Source of the DNA: Membranipora membranacea
Taxonomy: Eukaryota; Bryozoa; Gymnolaemata; Cheilostomatida; Membraniporidae
NCBI GenBank assembly: GCA_914767715.1
Contig: OU612075.1
Span: 22,568,001-22,632,000, forward strand
Length of the DNA stretch: 64,000 bases
Direction of reading: 5' to 3'
The position numbers and the translations under genes were made by a program. Shown here piece after piece: positions 22,001 through 33,155 of the stretch (its first letter is position 1; every line of letters starts with the position of its first letter). Below the pieces are notes generated by a model. The model did not search any database, had not been told where the DNA came from, and worked only from the letters and a program-made list of their open reading frames with translations.

Positions 22001-25000
22001 TTCACCAGGTTCACAGTGATCTGAACGAGGATCACACTGTGATTAGTATCAGAGCTTATCAGAGATCATCATTTGCTGAGATACTGAAGCACTGTGACAA
22101 ACATAAGTCAGAGCAAATAAATCTTGGCTGTAGATTATGCTGGACTGCACTCTGTCCTCTCTGTGTGTCAACAAACAATAAATGCAAAAATGGTCAGTAA
22201 AATAGGAACCTTTGTTTTAACTGGTTTGTTGGGTTAAATGTTTTATAGGGGCAAATACTGCTTTGTTCTTGTTGAGACACTTGCCTATCCCCATCACTGA
22301 CTTTTGCCAGCTACTACTCAGTTCATTAAAGTCAATTTTGGCAAATCTTGGGCAAAGAAGTTGTCCTCTCTTATTGTTGAAATTTGGTGGCTCATTTGCA
22401 GTATAGAGTTATCACCCATCTATCTATCTGTGTAAAACATTTTAGTTTCAAGCATGTGGCTAGACTGCTTCACAGAGTGAAGGGATACAGAGTAAATTTT
22501 TTAACAATAGTCAAGGAGAGAGTTTTTTACTCCTTGGTCAAGGTACCTGCAAGCTTTGTGTCAAGGGGAAAGTTATGTGAAGCTTGATTCAAAACACTCC
22601 TTTCATCTATTTGTCACAATTATAGGGTTCTGGAGAATGACCTGAATTCAAAGTTTTTGATTACAGTAAATAATAGAATATGCAGGCTCTCATGTAAAAG
22701 TTTCTATTTGTACAGCCTTACTCCACGATTAGACTTGATGTTTTATGCTTAAATTACACCTGTAACTATCCTAGCTAAATTGGTAAGGTGGGTATAGCTA
22801 GGAAGGCAGCATTGTGGCAGTTATTATAATAGGATTAACTTTTACAATCCTTGAACAATGCTGCCACAATATACCCTTGGTCTATGCAATCATTGAACCT
22901 TACATTAATCGAAAGGACCTCATATCAAATGTATCTGCGATCCATTGTCGACTGGGCTTTGGTTGACAGCCAGGTGTGCTCCGACCTGCCTGCAAACAGA
23001 GAGCAACCTGGCGCAGATATTGTGCCCTGGCCACAAGGCAACGAATTTCGCCGCCCATGCTCCGGGATGTGGCTTGTGACAAGACATCTGATTTAAATCA
23101 ACTTTCAATTTTAATCAGATGTAATAATGCAATAATACATAAATATCATAAGAAGCAACAAGTCTTGAGACACAAAGGTTATCCTCAGGTTTTGATATTC
23201 TAATATTACATTGCCTTTAAATCCTTTGGAAAGGCACAAAAGTAACAAATTCTTTCCCTGTAATGAAAGACAGAGACTGCAATACAACTGGTTGTTTACA
23301 AATAAGATTTTCTTGAGGGATTAGAAAATTTACTCTGAGAAAACAATGCCTGTAATTGCTCTTACTGATATCTTCATCCAGCTTAGGTCTCAATTGTACT
23401 TGGATCGTTTCAATGCACTGCGTGAAGAATTGCTTCGAATTTTGTTTGGAGGCCATCTCAGATTTGTTATTTATTGAGGCAGGCCACCTGTTTGGCTAAC
23501 CGAATCCTCAAAAGTAGCAACATCATAACTCGTTGCAGTATAGATGCAGTCCCAGGGCATCTTCTACTTGATTGTGTAATAACTCCCGGTAGAAGGTTTA
23601 CCCGGCTAGCCAAGAGTGAAGTGACTGCAACCTTGTATAACTTTTTAGAAGCATGGACCATGGTTTTGTTAAGTAAAGAGAGTGTGGATAATTGAATGTC
23701 GACGAGGTGTCATGGTCGATTGCAAAAATGTAAATATATGAGTAGCCAGCCACTAGAGTCTATTGATTCAACATAATATGATATGATATTTTATATGCAA
23801 TATAATTTGGTATAAAAAAACCGGGCACACTCAATATGGGCCAATTTTTGTATCAGAACTGGGTTTCGGGCTTGGAATACTGGTAGGAAAATATATTTGG
23901 TCTGAGCAGGAATTACGAATTATCTAGCACTGGGCTTTGGTTGGCACCCAGGTGTGCGCCGACCTGCCAGCAAACAGAGAGCAAGCTGGCGCAGATATTG
24001 CGGCCTGGCCACTAAGGCAACAAATCTTGCCGCCTATGCTCCGGGATGTGGCTTGTGACAAGACGTCTGATTTAAATCAACCTTCAATTTTAATCAGATC
24101 TAATAATGCCTTAATACATAAATATCATAAGAAGCAACAAGTCTTGAGACACAAAGGTTATCCTCAGGTTTTGATATTCTAATATTACATTGCCTTTAAA
24201 TCCTTTGGAAAGGCACAAAGGTAACAAACTCTTTCCCTGTAATGAAAGACAGAGACTGCAATACAACAGGTTGTTTACAAATGAGATTTTCTTGAAGGAT
24301 TAGAAAATTTACTCTGAGAAAACAATGTCTGTAATTGCTCTAACTGATATCTTCATCCAGCTCGAACTGCTTCCAATTTTCTTTGGAGGCCATCTCAGAT
24401 TTGTTGTTTATTGAGGCAGCCCACCTGTTTGGCTAACCGAATCCTCAAAAGTAACAACATTATAACTTGTGGCAGTATAGATACACTCCCAGGGCATGAT
24501 TTTGAAAAAATGTACAAATTGAACACCAAGGTCGACCACACAGATACCAGCTCACTGAAAATGCAGCAGAATATTTCACAAAGAATATTATGTGTTTATT
24601 ATAAGTTTATTAGGGGTTAGCCCTCCAGACACACAGTTATCATAATCCTATACGCATCCAGCATAATTACATTAGTGTTTTTCAATAATAAAAATATTGG
24701 GATGACATTCGTGTAACATTTAAGCTCAAACATTTGGGTCTATTTTGAAAATGCTATCATTGAACAGTATCCACTGAAAAAGCCAAATCCAAACCATGTT
24801 TCGGAATATAGAAACATACAAAGTGAGGATGGTATAGCATAAACACCTCTCCCCCGAGCACCGTCTACTTGATTGTGCGATAACTCCCGGAAGAAGGTTT
24901 ACCCGGCTAGCCAAGAGTGAAGTGATCGCAACCTTGTATCACTTTCTTAGAAGCATGGACCATGGTTTTGTTGAGTAAAGAGAGTGTGGATCATTGAATG

Positions 25001-28000
25001 TCGACAAGGTATCATGGTCGCTTTCAAAAATGTAAATTTATGAGCAGCCAGCCACTAGAGCCTATTGATTCAACATAATAATGATATGGTATCTTAGGTG
25101 CAATATAATTGGTATAAAAAAACGGGATACACTCAATATGGGCCAATTTTTGTATCAGAACTGGGGTTTCGGGCTTGGAATACTGGTTGGAAAACATATT
25201 TGGTCTGAGCAGGAATTACAAGATATCTAACGCTGCGTATATAAATCAAAAATTCTATCGAGTTAAAAGTGCAGATCTGACTGGCTAAAAGTGCAATACT
25301 ATACTACAAGACAAACAGAGTATGAATCGGATATAGATTCTGGAAATTTCTGAATATGTATATAGAATGATGAAGATTAATTATTTTGAGGTATATAGTC
25401 ATTCTGATAGAATTTGATGGGTGTCTGATGGGTCACCACAATTTATACTGAAAACTTATATCAATCAACAGAAATATTCTTTTGTTTAAGTTCAGTATAG
25501 CATCTCCATTGTCATTTGTAAATTGCTCCACTCCTTTGATAAAAGGCAATTAAAATTTGTTTGAAACTGTACACAATGGCATAGAAACTACAATTATATA
25601 GGCTCTTTGCACTGCCTTGCGCAACATTGCCACTGCACTGATGGATGAAATAAACACTGTAATGAAAAAGTAAACCGCAATTTTAAATATGATAAAAAAA
25701 TATTTCAAACATGCCCTCAAAAACTCATTTAGATAATGTGATGAACTGATGCTCCAAAAAAAACCAGATCTCTGTGAGTTACCATGTCGAAGTGTAGTTC
25801 TGCCCAAGCAGAAAAACATGAACTTGGAGATTTTTTGTCAGATTTGGAGTTTTTTGCAGAAAAAAATAAATGAATAGTTAGCTGATTGACTAACGATCCA
25901 GGTGACCAAATGTGGTTATTCTGAATTAAAACCTGTAGGAAGGAGATAGCTTTTGGAAAAGTAAGGAGGAGATAACTACAACTGAGCATTTTTGACTTTA
26001 AATAACTGAGTACCATTGACATTGATATATGAAGCAAAGTTTCTCGCTCTGGTACGTACATCACTATAGCCACTATAATTTATGAATAAGTATGTTATTT
26101 TCTCTTGAACAAAAATAGGGGAGTTATCCTCTTAATTTAAATGAGGAGACAACTCCACTTAGTCACACTATCTTGTATTCGATATTCCGTGGCAATCAGT
26201 TAAGATTAATACTCCTTGATTTGAGTGTTATTACCCGGTAATGATAATGGTTAATTGTATGGTGCATTGCATTCTGTTCTTGTTGATACTGTTGTCACGT
26301 TGGTCCTGTTTATTAGAGGAAAAAAAATTCGACTTAACTGTACTGTATCTTTAGAAACAATTTCTCATCTTAGGATGTGGGTTTTTATGATGGTAAAAAT
26401 TCTCTAATGAACTACCTCTGCTTAGCCGTTGAAAAAGAAAAAAAATTGCGACTGCTAAAAAAAAAGAGACTAAAACAAGAGCAGAGGTCTTCGGTGACTT
26501 GCTTAAGGCATGAGTTGTACTGCGTACTTAACTACCGTCACCAGGACAGGCTACTTCTCTATCAACCTCACCTACCCTTACATTTTAAGTTACTTTCTTG
26601 GACTATTCTCTTGTTGTAGAAGAAGTCACTAAACACTTTTATTTTCCTTTCTATTTCAATTATCTTATTTTTTCTATCCGCTTTCTCAAAAACTATCTTA
26701 TCATGCCTGCTGTTCCATGTCTTCCTATTGCACTCTGCCACATATTCAAACACATTCATAATGATAGTGTTTCCCTCGTCATTAGGGGTCAACCCTAAAC
26801 AGAAAAGGATTTGTTGTCACTTTGGTCATGTTTCTGTCAGTGTGTGACTAAATTACTAAATAATCTTTTAAGAACCAATGTATATAGTATCTTTAATAAA
26901 CCAATGTAATTGTATATATTCTTTTTACGTCACGGTCTATCAAACATTACAGGCGCCTACCATGACATGATGGCATTGATAGAGTTAGCTGCTCATTTTA
27001 CTCAGTATCTTGAGCCAACAAAGCAGAGAGCTGAGGACAGAATAGATGAGTTATCTGGTATAATAAGGGGGACAACTCTGAGACTCGGTCAGTGGGATTC
27101 TGAGACGGAGGAATCTGTCAGAGTTCTCAATCAAACCAGAGATGAACAGGTCAGTGATATTCTTTACTCGATTCAAAAGCTTTAAGTGAGAGAATATTTT
27201 GGTAAGATCATGTATCGCTCATCTGATAATTTTAAGTGTGACAATATTTTGGCAACCTCACATATGAAGTGCTGGGTACCTACAGACCCAGAGGGAATTA
27301 TAGGAAGGTAATGTCATCTACTATGGCAGAGTTATATGATTGATCAGTGGGAGAAACTGTGTAATTATTTATCTGATTTTCTCACTAAGTCTCAGACAAA
27401 GTTTGATTGTAAGTTAGTATCTTGTGAATCCATTATACTATGGTGATCTTTTTATTTTGTTTTTATATCAGCTTGATGCTATCAGAGCAAAGTATGCTGC
27501 CCTTAAGAAAGATTACCGCACCTCTAGAGATGAGGGTAGAGAGAAGCTGACTGATTACAAAGAAGAAGCTGATATCAAGTTAACACAGCTACATGATAAA
27601 CTACAGAGTCTGCGTTCTGAGATATCTAACCTACATGTGGTGAGTGATGAGCTTGTTGAACATATTTTGTTTATACCGTAGAACCTCACAATACGTAATA
27701 ATTCAGTCACCAGACTTTTAAATTTAGATGAAGATAAAGAGGCAGCTTATATCTCTTGTAGTTGTAAAGATCGAACACAGAGGTCATGTCTTTGAATAGT
27801 TCATTAGTGGTTTTAAGTGTGTGGTGACTTACAAGCAGAGACTATAGTCTCTGTTATAAGTGCATGTGGTGACTTGTAAAGGTGAAACAAATTCTTATTT
27901 TTAAACAAAGTAAAACAGATTTTTGTTGACTTGATGGCGAGGTTTTACGGTAATGTGGAGGGATTTGTACACAGAATAACCTAGTAATCAGGTCTTACTT

Positions 28001-30063
28001 TGCTCCAAGATTGACTGGATAACAACTTTGATTGCTGATTATCATACTTATGGTCATTTCTTTTTGCCCAACAAATAAATAATATCTTATATAATGACGT
28101 CAAATATGACAGATAGCCAACGATTTTGCTCTCATTGCCAGCCACACCCGCTAGTGTCATGCTAATGTTGTGATTGGTGCCACAACCTTTTCAATCTTAG
28201 TAATATCTCATTGTTCCATTTATAAGTAATGACTGGTGGAACATCTGAATAATCGGATCATTTGTACAACCGATCATCCCTTAATTACTCCAATGATGTA
28301 ATATTTATTAGGTTGATTTGGTACAGAAAAGTGAAGACCTAAAAGAAGGCTTCAGTTCAGTGATCTGTGAACGCTTTCCTGGAGTTATCATCACTAATCA
28401 GAAGAAGCTGTCTAATATTGGTAGGTAGATAAGATAAAGAGATGGGGTTCCATGTTCTATTCTTGGTCTACCAATCTTCTACTATGTATGTATTGGCTAT
28501 TCTTGGGCAAGCAACAATTTAGGGAAAAAATAGGTTGAGCAAAAAAAAAACTGTTACTTTGGGAAAGCTTGAGCCTCGTTGTCTGGTTCTTACGACAGAA
28601 TCGGGTAATCCAACTTTGAGCATTTTGCCATCCAATGTATACCGCTGCGTCATCGTCCAAACTTTGGGCATCTCAATGCACTGCCACACAAGTTTCCATA
28701 TGTATTGTCAGAGAATGTTTCAAGTTGACAAAGTCGTATCAAAGCATCCTTTATTGTTTATAAAAGGAATATTTAGAAAGGGCCTAAAAATAGATTTCCT
28801 GCCTTGGCTCAAAATTGGAGGGCATCTGAAATGGAATCGAATCCTTTTGGAATCCTTGATTAATTGTAGTTGGGCAATTCAGTATGTCTTCATTAGGCAA
28901 ATTGACAAAAAGTAAAGCTGTTGTTGGGGCCTGATTATTGGGGCGTCAGTTTTGTCACGCAGATCGATAAACTTTTTTTGTGGTCCTTTTGTATGAAACT
29001 TAGTTATTATTTCAGACAAAGAGACCCGAGACATAGAGTTAAAGATAGAACAGGCGGATGACATCATCATACACACCACCACTCAACAGCCGATCCAACT
29101 TGGAAACAAACCTGCACCGACTTTAATAGAACTAATTAGGGAAGTAACTGTAGAGGAATCACCAACTGCAGTCTGTCAGTATAAAGGATACACTTATGTA
29201 GGATGTTATGATGGTTTTGTAGATAGAATAGATGAGGGCGGTCACGTAACGCCATCATTCATTAAACTCGCATACTGGGTAACTGGTATTATCGCCTATG
29301 AGGACAGACTGTACACATTGATGTATGGTCAAGGTGGGCCGTACACAGTGTATGTACATGATCTGACTGGTCAGCAGCTCCACACCTGGAATCATGCAGA
29401 CTACGAAAACATCTCAGCTCGAGCTCTCGCTGTCATCAACAATCAGCTCATCATTGCTGACAGAACTAATAAAACATTCACTATCTACACACTGACAGGA
29501 GAGAAGGTCAGAGATGTAAAGTGTGACCTCATATATAATAACTTCCTCAGCATATGTAGCGCAGGTGATAACTCACTTCTTGTGTCTAACTGCTCAGCTA
29601 TACCAGAACTGTACAAAGTGAGCCTGACTACAGGAGCTGTAGAGTGGGGATCAGATAAAGTGAGCGAGGCTATAGGAATATTGATGTACAGTAAAGAGTA
29701 TGCTATTGTCACAAATCTCTACTCAGATCGGATTAAAATATGGATTCTCTCCGAGGAAACCGGTATCGTAATCGATTACGTCAAAAGTTTTGTATTTCCT
29801 CTGTTTGCAAACAAATCATTTACAGCAACTTTGTTAAAATCAAGAGAGTTTCCCAGTTGCCCGATCTTAGTGCCTATTGTTATAACATATTACAATCTTC
29901 ACTCTACTATTATACAGGAGACATAGTGAGAGAGATAACAGATCCTAATACCAGACCTAAGGGATCTTTATTATATGATATGTGTATAGATGGTGATACT
30001 CTGATTATACCGAGATATGGAGAGAAGAGAATTCTCTACTACAGACTAAAGTGTGATGACTAG
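18822..30063 (+). CDS. TRIM-like RING/B-box/coiled-coil protein with beta-propeller-like C-terminus
   Basis: Exons: 18822-19018, 19470-19623, 22009-22192, 26953-27149, 27472-27639, 28312-28420, 29016-29762, 29918-30063. The joined frame is 1,902 bp, 633 residues plus TAG. A RING finger (about residues 24-66) is followed by two cysteine/histidine B-box-like modules, a coiled coil and a C-terminal region of about 285 residues with repeated strand-like blocks ending in DRTNKTFTIYTLTG-type turns, like NHL or other propeller repeats. By family this suggests an E3 ubiquitin ligase; substrate unknown. The ATG at 18822 is the first in frame; a second, at 18860, is possible. TRIM families are expanded in many invertebrates, so no orthologue is named. 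Introns 2 and 3 are swollen by mobile elements. Confidence 0.9.
19470..22192 (+). CDS. TRIM-like exons 2-3: B-box zinc modules
   Basis: Exons 19470-19623 and 22009-22192. The first carries CDPCKTKGELKKTANVFCTK followed by CENKYCGKHAE, and the second carries CDKHKSEQINLGCRLCWTAL followed by CPLCVSTNNKCKNG, both matching B-box spacing. The intron between them (19624-22008) hosts the LTR retrotransposon on the opposite strand. Confidence 0.88.
19962..20394 (-). repeat. 3' LTR (element on minus strand)
   Basis: 433 bp, apparently identical to 21404-21836. On the minus strand it begins TGTCACATACACTGTATGTG, a near-perfect palindrome, and ends CGATCCGACA. A tataaag on that strand may be the promoter TATA. 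Confidence 0.93.
20395..21403 (-). mobile_element. Internal region of the LTR element, short ORFs only
   Basis: 1,009 bp between the LTRs. Two short minus-strand frames, 21031-21216 and 20840-21034 (61 and 64 residues), do not show a zinc knuckle or any polymerase motif. They may be gag remnants or nothing. The minus-strand end nearest the 3' LTR has the GGGGGG run taken as the polypurine tract. Confidence 0.6.
21382..21401 (-). other. Primer-binding site of the LTR element
   Basis: The minus strand reads tggtgcccaaccgagtgagg, beginning TGG as expected for pairing with a tRNA 3' CCA end, 2 bp from the LTR end. I did not identify which tRNA. Confidence 0.75.
21404..21836 (-). repeat. 5' LTR (element on minus strand)
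   Basis: 433 bp, matching 19962-20394. It is followed on the minus strand, after 2 bp, by the primer-binding site. Absence of visible differences between the LTRs implies a recent insertion. Confidence 0.93.
22951..25231 (+). repeat. Tandem duplication of an about 978-bp unit in TRIM-like intron 3
   Basis: Copy 1 (22951-23928) and copy 2 (23929 to about 25231) both start actgggctttggttg and share long stretches (gacctgccagcaaacagag-like start, gataactcccgg, ctcaatatgggccaattttt). Copy 2 is interrupted by about 360 bp of unrelated sequence (about 24498-24857). The first 110 bp or so of each copy resembles the body of SINE family A (gtgctccgacctgcctgcaa), so a transposable element lies at the unit boundary. 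No gene is seen. Confidence 0.88.
24498..24857. other. Insertion within copy 2 of the tandem duplication
   Basis: About 360 bp absent from copy 1 lies between cccagggcat and cgtctacttgattgtg, which are nearly adjacent in copy 1. No terminal repeats or coding capacity could be made out. Confidence 0.65.
26953..28420 (+). CDS. TRIM-like exons 4-6: coiled coil
   Basis: Exons 26953-27149, 27472-27639 and 28312-28420. Start AYHDMMALIELAAHF completes the B-box. A long heptad-like helix follows (EPTKQRAEDRIDELSGII, LDAIRAKYAALKKDYRTS, KLTQLHDKLQSLRSEISNL), as expected for a TRIM dimerisation coil. Confidence 0.88.
27685..27880. repeat. Degenerate dispersed repeat in a TRIM-like intron
   Basis: Contains cgtaataattcagtcacca and a gtggtgactt segment. 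Inverted relatives appear near 50890-51010 in a DNAH2 intron (tgaattattacg, gtcaccacatactta). Similarity is patchy. Confidence 0.45.
29016..30063 (+). CDS. TRIM-like exons 7-8: propeller-like domain
   Basis: Exons 29016-29762 and 29918-30063. Repeated blocks such as YTYVGCYDGFVDRI, YTVYVHDLTGQQLHTW and FTIYTLTGEKVRD have the strand-turn-strand look of beta-propeller blades. A frame running past the donor at 29763 is open but continues to an unrelated stop; splicing gg|gtatcg to the acceptor tatacag at 29917 restores EETGDIVREITDP and reaches TAG at 30061. The donor sequence is weak (cgg|tatcg context), so this junction is the least certain of the gene. Confidence 0.82.
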
Positions 30064-31671
30064 GAGGTTTCAATTATCCTTGCCGAGTAATTCTATCCAC
30101 CACCACCGGTGTAACTGATCAGTAGATATTTATATTTATGTGTATACTAACAGTAATTACCAATACAACCATTGTTGTTACTGTATTATTTTGAATCTAG
30201 TTGTTATTCAGCATTCACCTTGAACTTCGATCCGAGTATGCAGTCGTAGCGGCTGAATAACAATGACAACGCTATTGAGTTGTGAAGCCTATTAAACATA
30301 GTTCGGTATAAATGTGTAGTATAATATTAGTACCATTTTTTACTAAACAAATATCATATCAGTATGAATATTATACTCAAAGCCAAAGTGTGGCTTTTCT
30401 GTGTTTCAGATTAGTTTTTTATTAGACATTACATATCACAAGCACTACATCCATGTAGTACCCCACAGTGATTATAGATTGTCGCTTGTAAGCTTGACAT
30501 AATAAATCACTCAGCAATGTGATATAGATTTGAGAGTTGTCGATAATTTCAATTATAGATATCAAGTTGTCTAAGCTGTTAAGTTTAGAGGATAACTCCT
30601 AACCTTTTGTAGATCCTCTTTTTTTTGGAGTGATAATCGCCACTCCATTATTTGTAAGGATACACCGACGTGACAGAGTCATTATCAGTATTTGTTTCCC
30701 GATCAGCTACATTGAATGTCCTACAACAGCCATATCAAGTAGTGAACTCATGTAATCTGGATAGAACCCAGGTACTTGTGATCATATGTCCTTACTATAG
30801 ATCAATAATAGAAATTATAAATAATGACCTCTTTTTTCGCTTCTTAATGTAATCCATGGTATATATACATCAAAATCACATAAATATTCATAGGTACTTT
30901 TTTATTGTATGAACCGACCAATGTATCATGACAAATGAGGCCGTACATTAAAAGGAGTGGAATTAAATGTTTTTAAAAGCAGTTTATCATAGAATGCTGT
31001 CTGACCAACTTTCTGAGACAGCTGTAGTAAATCACTGCTCACATGATCATCGTAGGATTGGACTTTAGATACATATTGAAGGCGATGACTACAGCAGTGA
31101 AAAATTGTTCCCAGCCACATAAAAAAAACCTTCGATGATATATAACAATATGCTATGAAAGTTAATACAAAGTTTTTCCTGTAATATTACGCTGTATAAG
31201 TGCTGTTGATCACATTGTACAATGGCACTTCCGAATTTGGTCACATGGTTTATCTCCTATTTTGTACAAACATTATTGTGTTTTTCTGTATATACAATAT
31301 GCATGTACCTAATTATGAATTTTGTTGGCTTTACAAATAAAAAAATTAAATCTCACACTCATCTCGACGAAACAGGTTAAGTCGGCTTAAAATAACTGTA
31401 AGTCATAATTTGATTTTGAAAGGGTTTTTACTTACGTAAAGGTCAGAAAATGGTTTGTCACATATTAGATATTCACATTTGACGGATATATCACCGTCAG
31501 ATTTCACCTTGCCTATCACTTACATTACAATCTGTATCCACATAAACTGAGAATTAACAGCTGGTCTAATGATAAGAGCTCCATATAATGTATCCACTTA
31601 CATATCTTTCTTTACTGACTTGTGACACAATAGAGAAAACATTCACTGCTCAGACACACAACCTTCTCAAC
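30064..31671. other. Intergenic, TRIM-like gene to secreted-protein gene
   Basis: No gene was seen. A candidate poly(A) signal AATAAA lies at 30501, 440 bp after the stop. 31172-31385 is the second copy of the dispersed repeat found at 17985. Short open frames here have no recognisable protein features. The promoter of the next gene should lie just upstream of 31672 but no clear motif is visible. Confidence 0.6.
31172..31385 (+). repeat. Dispersed intergenic repeat, copy 2
   Basis: About 214 bp similar to 17985-18190, same orientation, with small indels. It shares cctgtaatattacgctgta, aatttggtcacat and acctaattatgaat-like segments. Confidence 0.8.
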
Positions 31672-33155
31672 ATGAACAGACTCATCATCTTAACTGCAGG
31701 GTTATTTGTACTGATCAGCCTAACAGAGGGCTATACGTTCGTCAGTGATCGATACGGTAAGAGTTTATCCTATATAGGGTTATGACAAAATCATTGAGTC
31801 TTCCATGGACAAAAAGCTATTAAATAATCTTTTACCCAAGCATAATTTTCTAAGTACAGTCAAGGTGTGCTCCGACCTGCCTGCAAACTGGGAGCAACTT
31901 GGCACCATATACGGCGGCCGTGCCCTCAAGGCACTGTTATTTTTCAGTCTTCGGACAGGGACAGACTTGCGATTTTAAATCAAGTGAACAAACTACAAAG
32001 GAAATACATGTATCGTGTCGAGGAGTAGCAGGTACTTGTTACTCCTCGACACGATACATGTACTTCCTTTGTAGTTTTTTCACTTGAAGTAATCTCTGAT
32101 ATGTCAGGTAAGACAGTCTCACTTTGATTAATATTGAGTTCATGACTGACTCATAGGTGATTTTTTGCAGAATGTACACAGTTGAGCTCTGGGGATAAGT
32201 TTTATGACAATGAGCGATGCGAGAGGTGTACATGTATGGATATATCACCTCGAGCACATTGTGTAGGGTAAGTATTACATTGTGTGGGGTAAGCATTACA
32301 TTGTGTGGGGTAAGTATCACATTGTGTGTGGTAAGTATTATATTGTGTGGGGTAAGTATTACATTGTGTGGGGTAAGTATTACATTGTGCGGGGTAAGTA
32401 TTATATTGTGTTGGGTAAGTATTACATTGTGTTGGTATAGTATTACATTGTGTGGGGTAAGTATCACATTGTGTGGGGTAAGTATCACATTGTGTGGGGT
32501 AAGTATTACATTGTGTGGGGTAAGATCACATTGTGTGGGGTAAGTATCACATTGTGTGGGGTAAGTATCACATTGTGTGGGGTAAGTATCACATTGTGTG
32601 TGGTAAGTATCACATTGTGTGGGGTAAGTATTACATTGTGTGGGGTAAGTATTACATTGTGTGGGGTAAGTATTACATTGTGTGGGGTAAGTATCACATT
32701 GTGTGGGGTAAGTATCACATTGTGTGGGGTAAGTATCAGAGCAGAGCAGATTAGATTTGCTTAGTTTGCAGGATGATCAGGTGTAGTTTATACCAACTTA
32801 TTCATACATCAGGCAGGTATGATAGTATTGTAACAGTCTCACATTAATCCCCTATCATGAAAAAGTTTTTGGAGTATCAACTGAGAATTTTTCTCTGCAT
32901 CGATGTCTAGCAGTCAAAATTTATCAATTCATAATTATCAGTTATAATTACAGTTTGTATAATGATGTGTTACAGTTTTTATAATGTTGTGTTACAGTTT
33001 GTATAATATTGTGTTACAGATGTGGTATTAGAGTTATCACCCTTACAGAGGATCAGATTAAGAGAGGCTGTGAAGTGAAACAGGTGGAGAGAACTCCTGA
33101 TCTTCAGTACCCAGAATGCTGCAGTAAATACATATCCTGTCCTGATGATGAGTGA
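31672..33155 (+). CDS. Small secreted 10-cysteine protein (VWC/beta-microseminoprotein-like)
   Basis: Exons 31672-31756, 32171-32267 and 33020-33155 join to 318 bp, 105 residues plus TGA. An N-terminal signal peptide is visible (MNRLIILTAGLFVLISLTEG). The mature part has ten cysteines: ECT, then NERCERCTCMD, HCVGCG, GCEV and YPECCSKYISCP, a spacing like single VWC domains and the beta-microseminoprotein family. It should be exported; the specific role is unknown. A poly(A) signal AATAAA is at 33225-33230. The ATG at 31672 is chosen because it starts the signal peptide; an upstream in-frame ATG at 31588 would bury it. Intron 2 begins with a splice-donor array and ends with an acceptor array. 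Confidence 0.85.
31857..31980 (+). mobile_element. SINE family A body fragment
   Basis: Contains gtgctccgacctgcctgcaa, a ggcggc segment, cttcggacag and cttgcgattttaaatc, matching the body of the element at 620-868 without its tRNA-like head. It lies in intron 1 of the small secreted-protein gene and abuts the near-perfect hairpin at 31981. Confidence 0.75.
31981..32086. repeat. Near-perfect palindrome (hairpin) in intron 1
   Basis: The arm 31981-32031 (caagtgaacaaactacaaag, then acatgtatcgtgtcgaggag) is mirrored at 32037-32086 with only about four mismatches and a few-base loop. The transcript would fold into a hairpin of about 50 bp. Confidence 0.93.
32243..32740 (+). repeat. Splice-donor tandem array 6 (21-bp unit, about 22 donors)
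   Basis: The exon end CATTGTGTAGG|gtaagt (GT at 32268) is followed by about 21 further copies of gtaagtattacattgtgtggg, to about 32735. Variants include gtaagc, gtatag and one shortened unit, but every unit keeps GT. The unit is 7 codons, but the native frame meets TAA in the first intron codon; the open frames through the array are other frames and are not real genes. Confidence 0.95.
32948..33019 (+). repeat. Splice-acceptor tandem array A (22-bp unit, 4 acceptors)
   Basis: The acceptor gtgttacag ending at 33019 is preceded by copies ending in acag at 32953, 32975 and 32997, exactly 22 bp apart, with unit tttgtataatgatgtgttacag-like (variants gatg, gttg, attg). It closes the same intron that opens with donor array 6. 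Confidence 0.9.

Noticed and set aside
29763-29926. Continuation of TRIM exon 7 to the stop near 29926
   Set aside because: The frame is open but loses the propeller pattern; splicing from 29762 to 29918 restores it. Retained-intron transcripts cannot be excluded.
32243-32740. CRISPR-like regular repeats
   Set aside because: The period is 21 bp with no spacers, in a eukaryotic intron. The same reasoning applies to the other arrays.
32217-32764. Open frames of 104-108 residues on both strands
   Set aside because: They are produced by the 21-bp donor array, out of frame with the secreted-protein exon.
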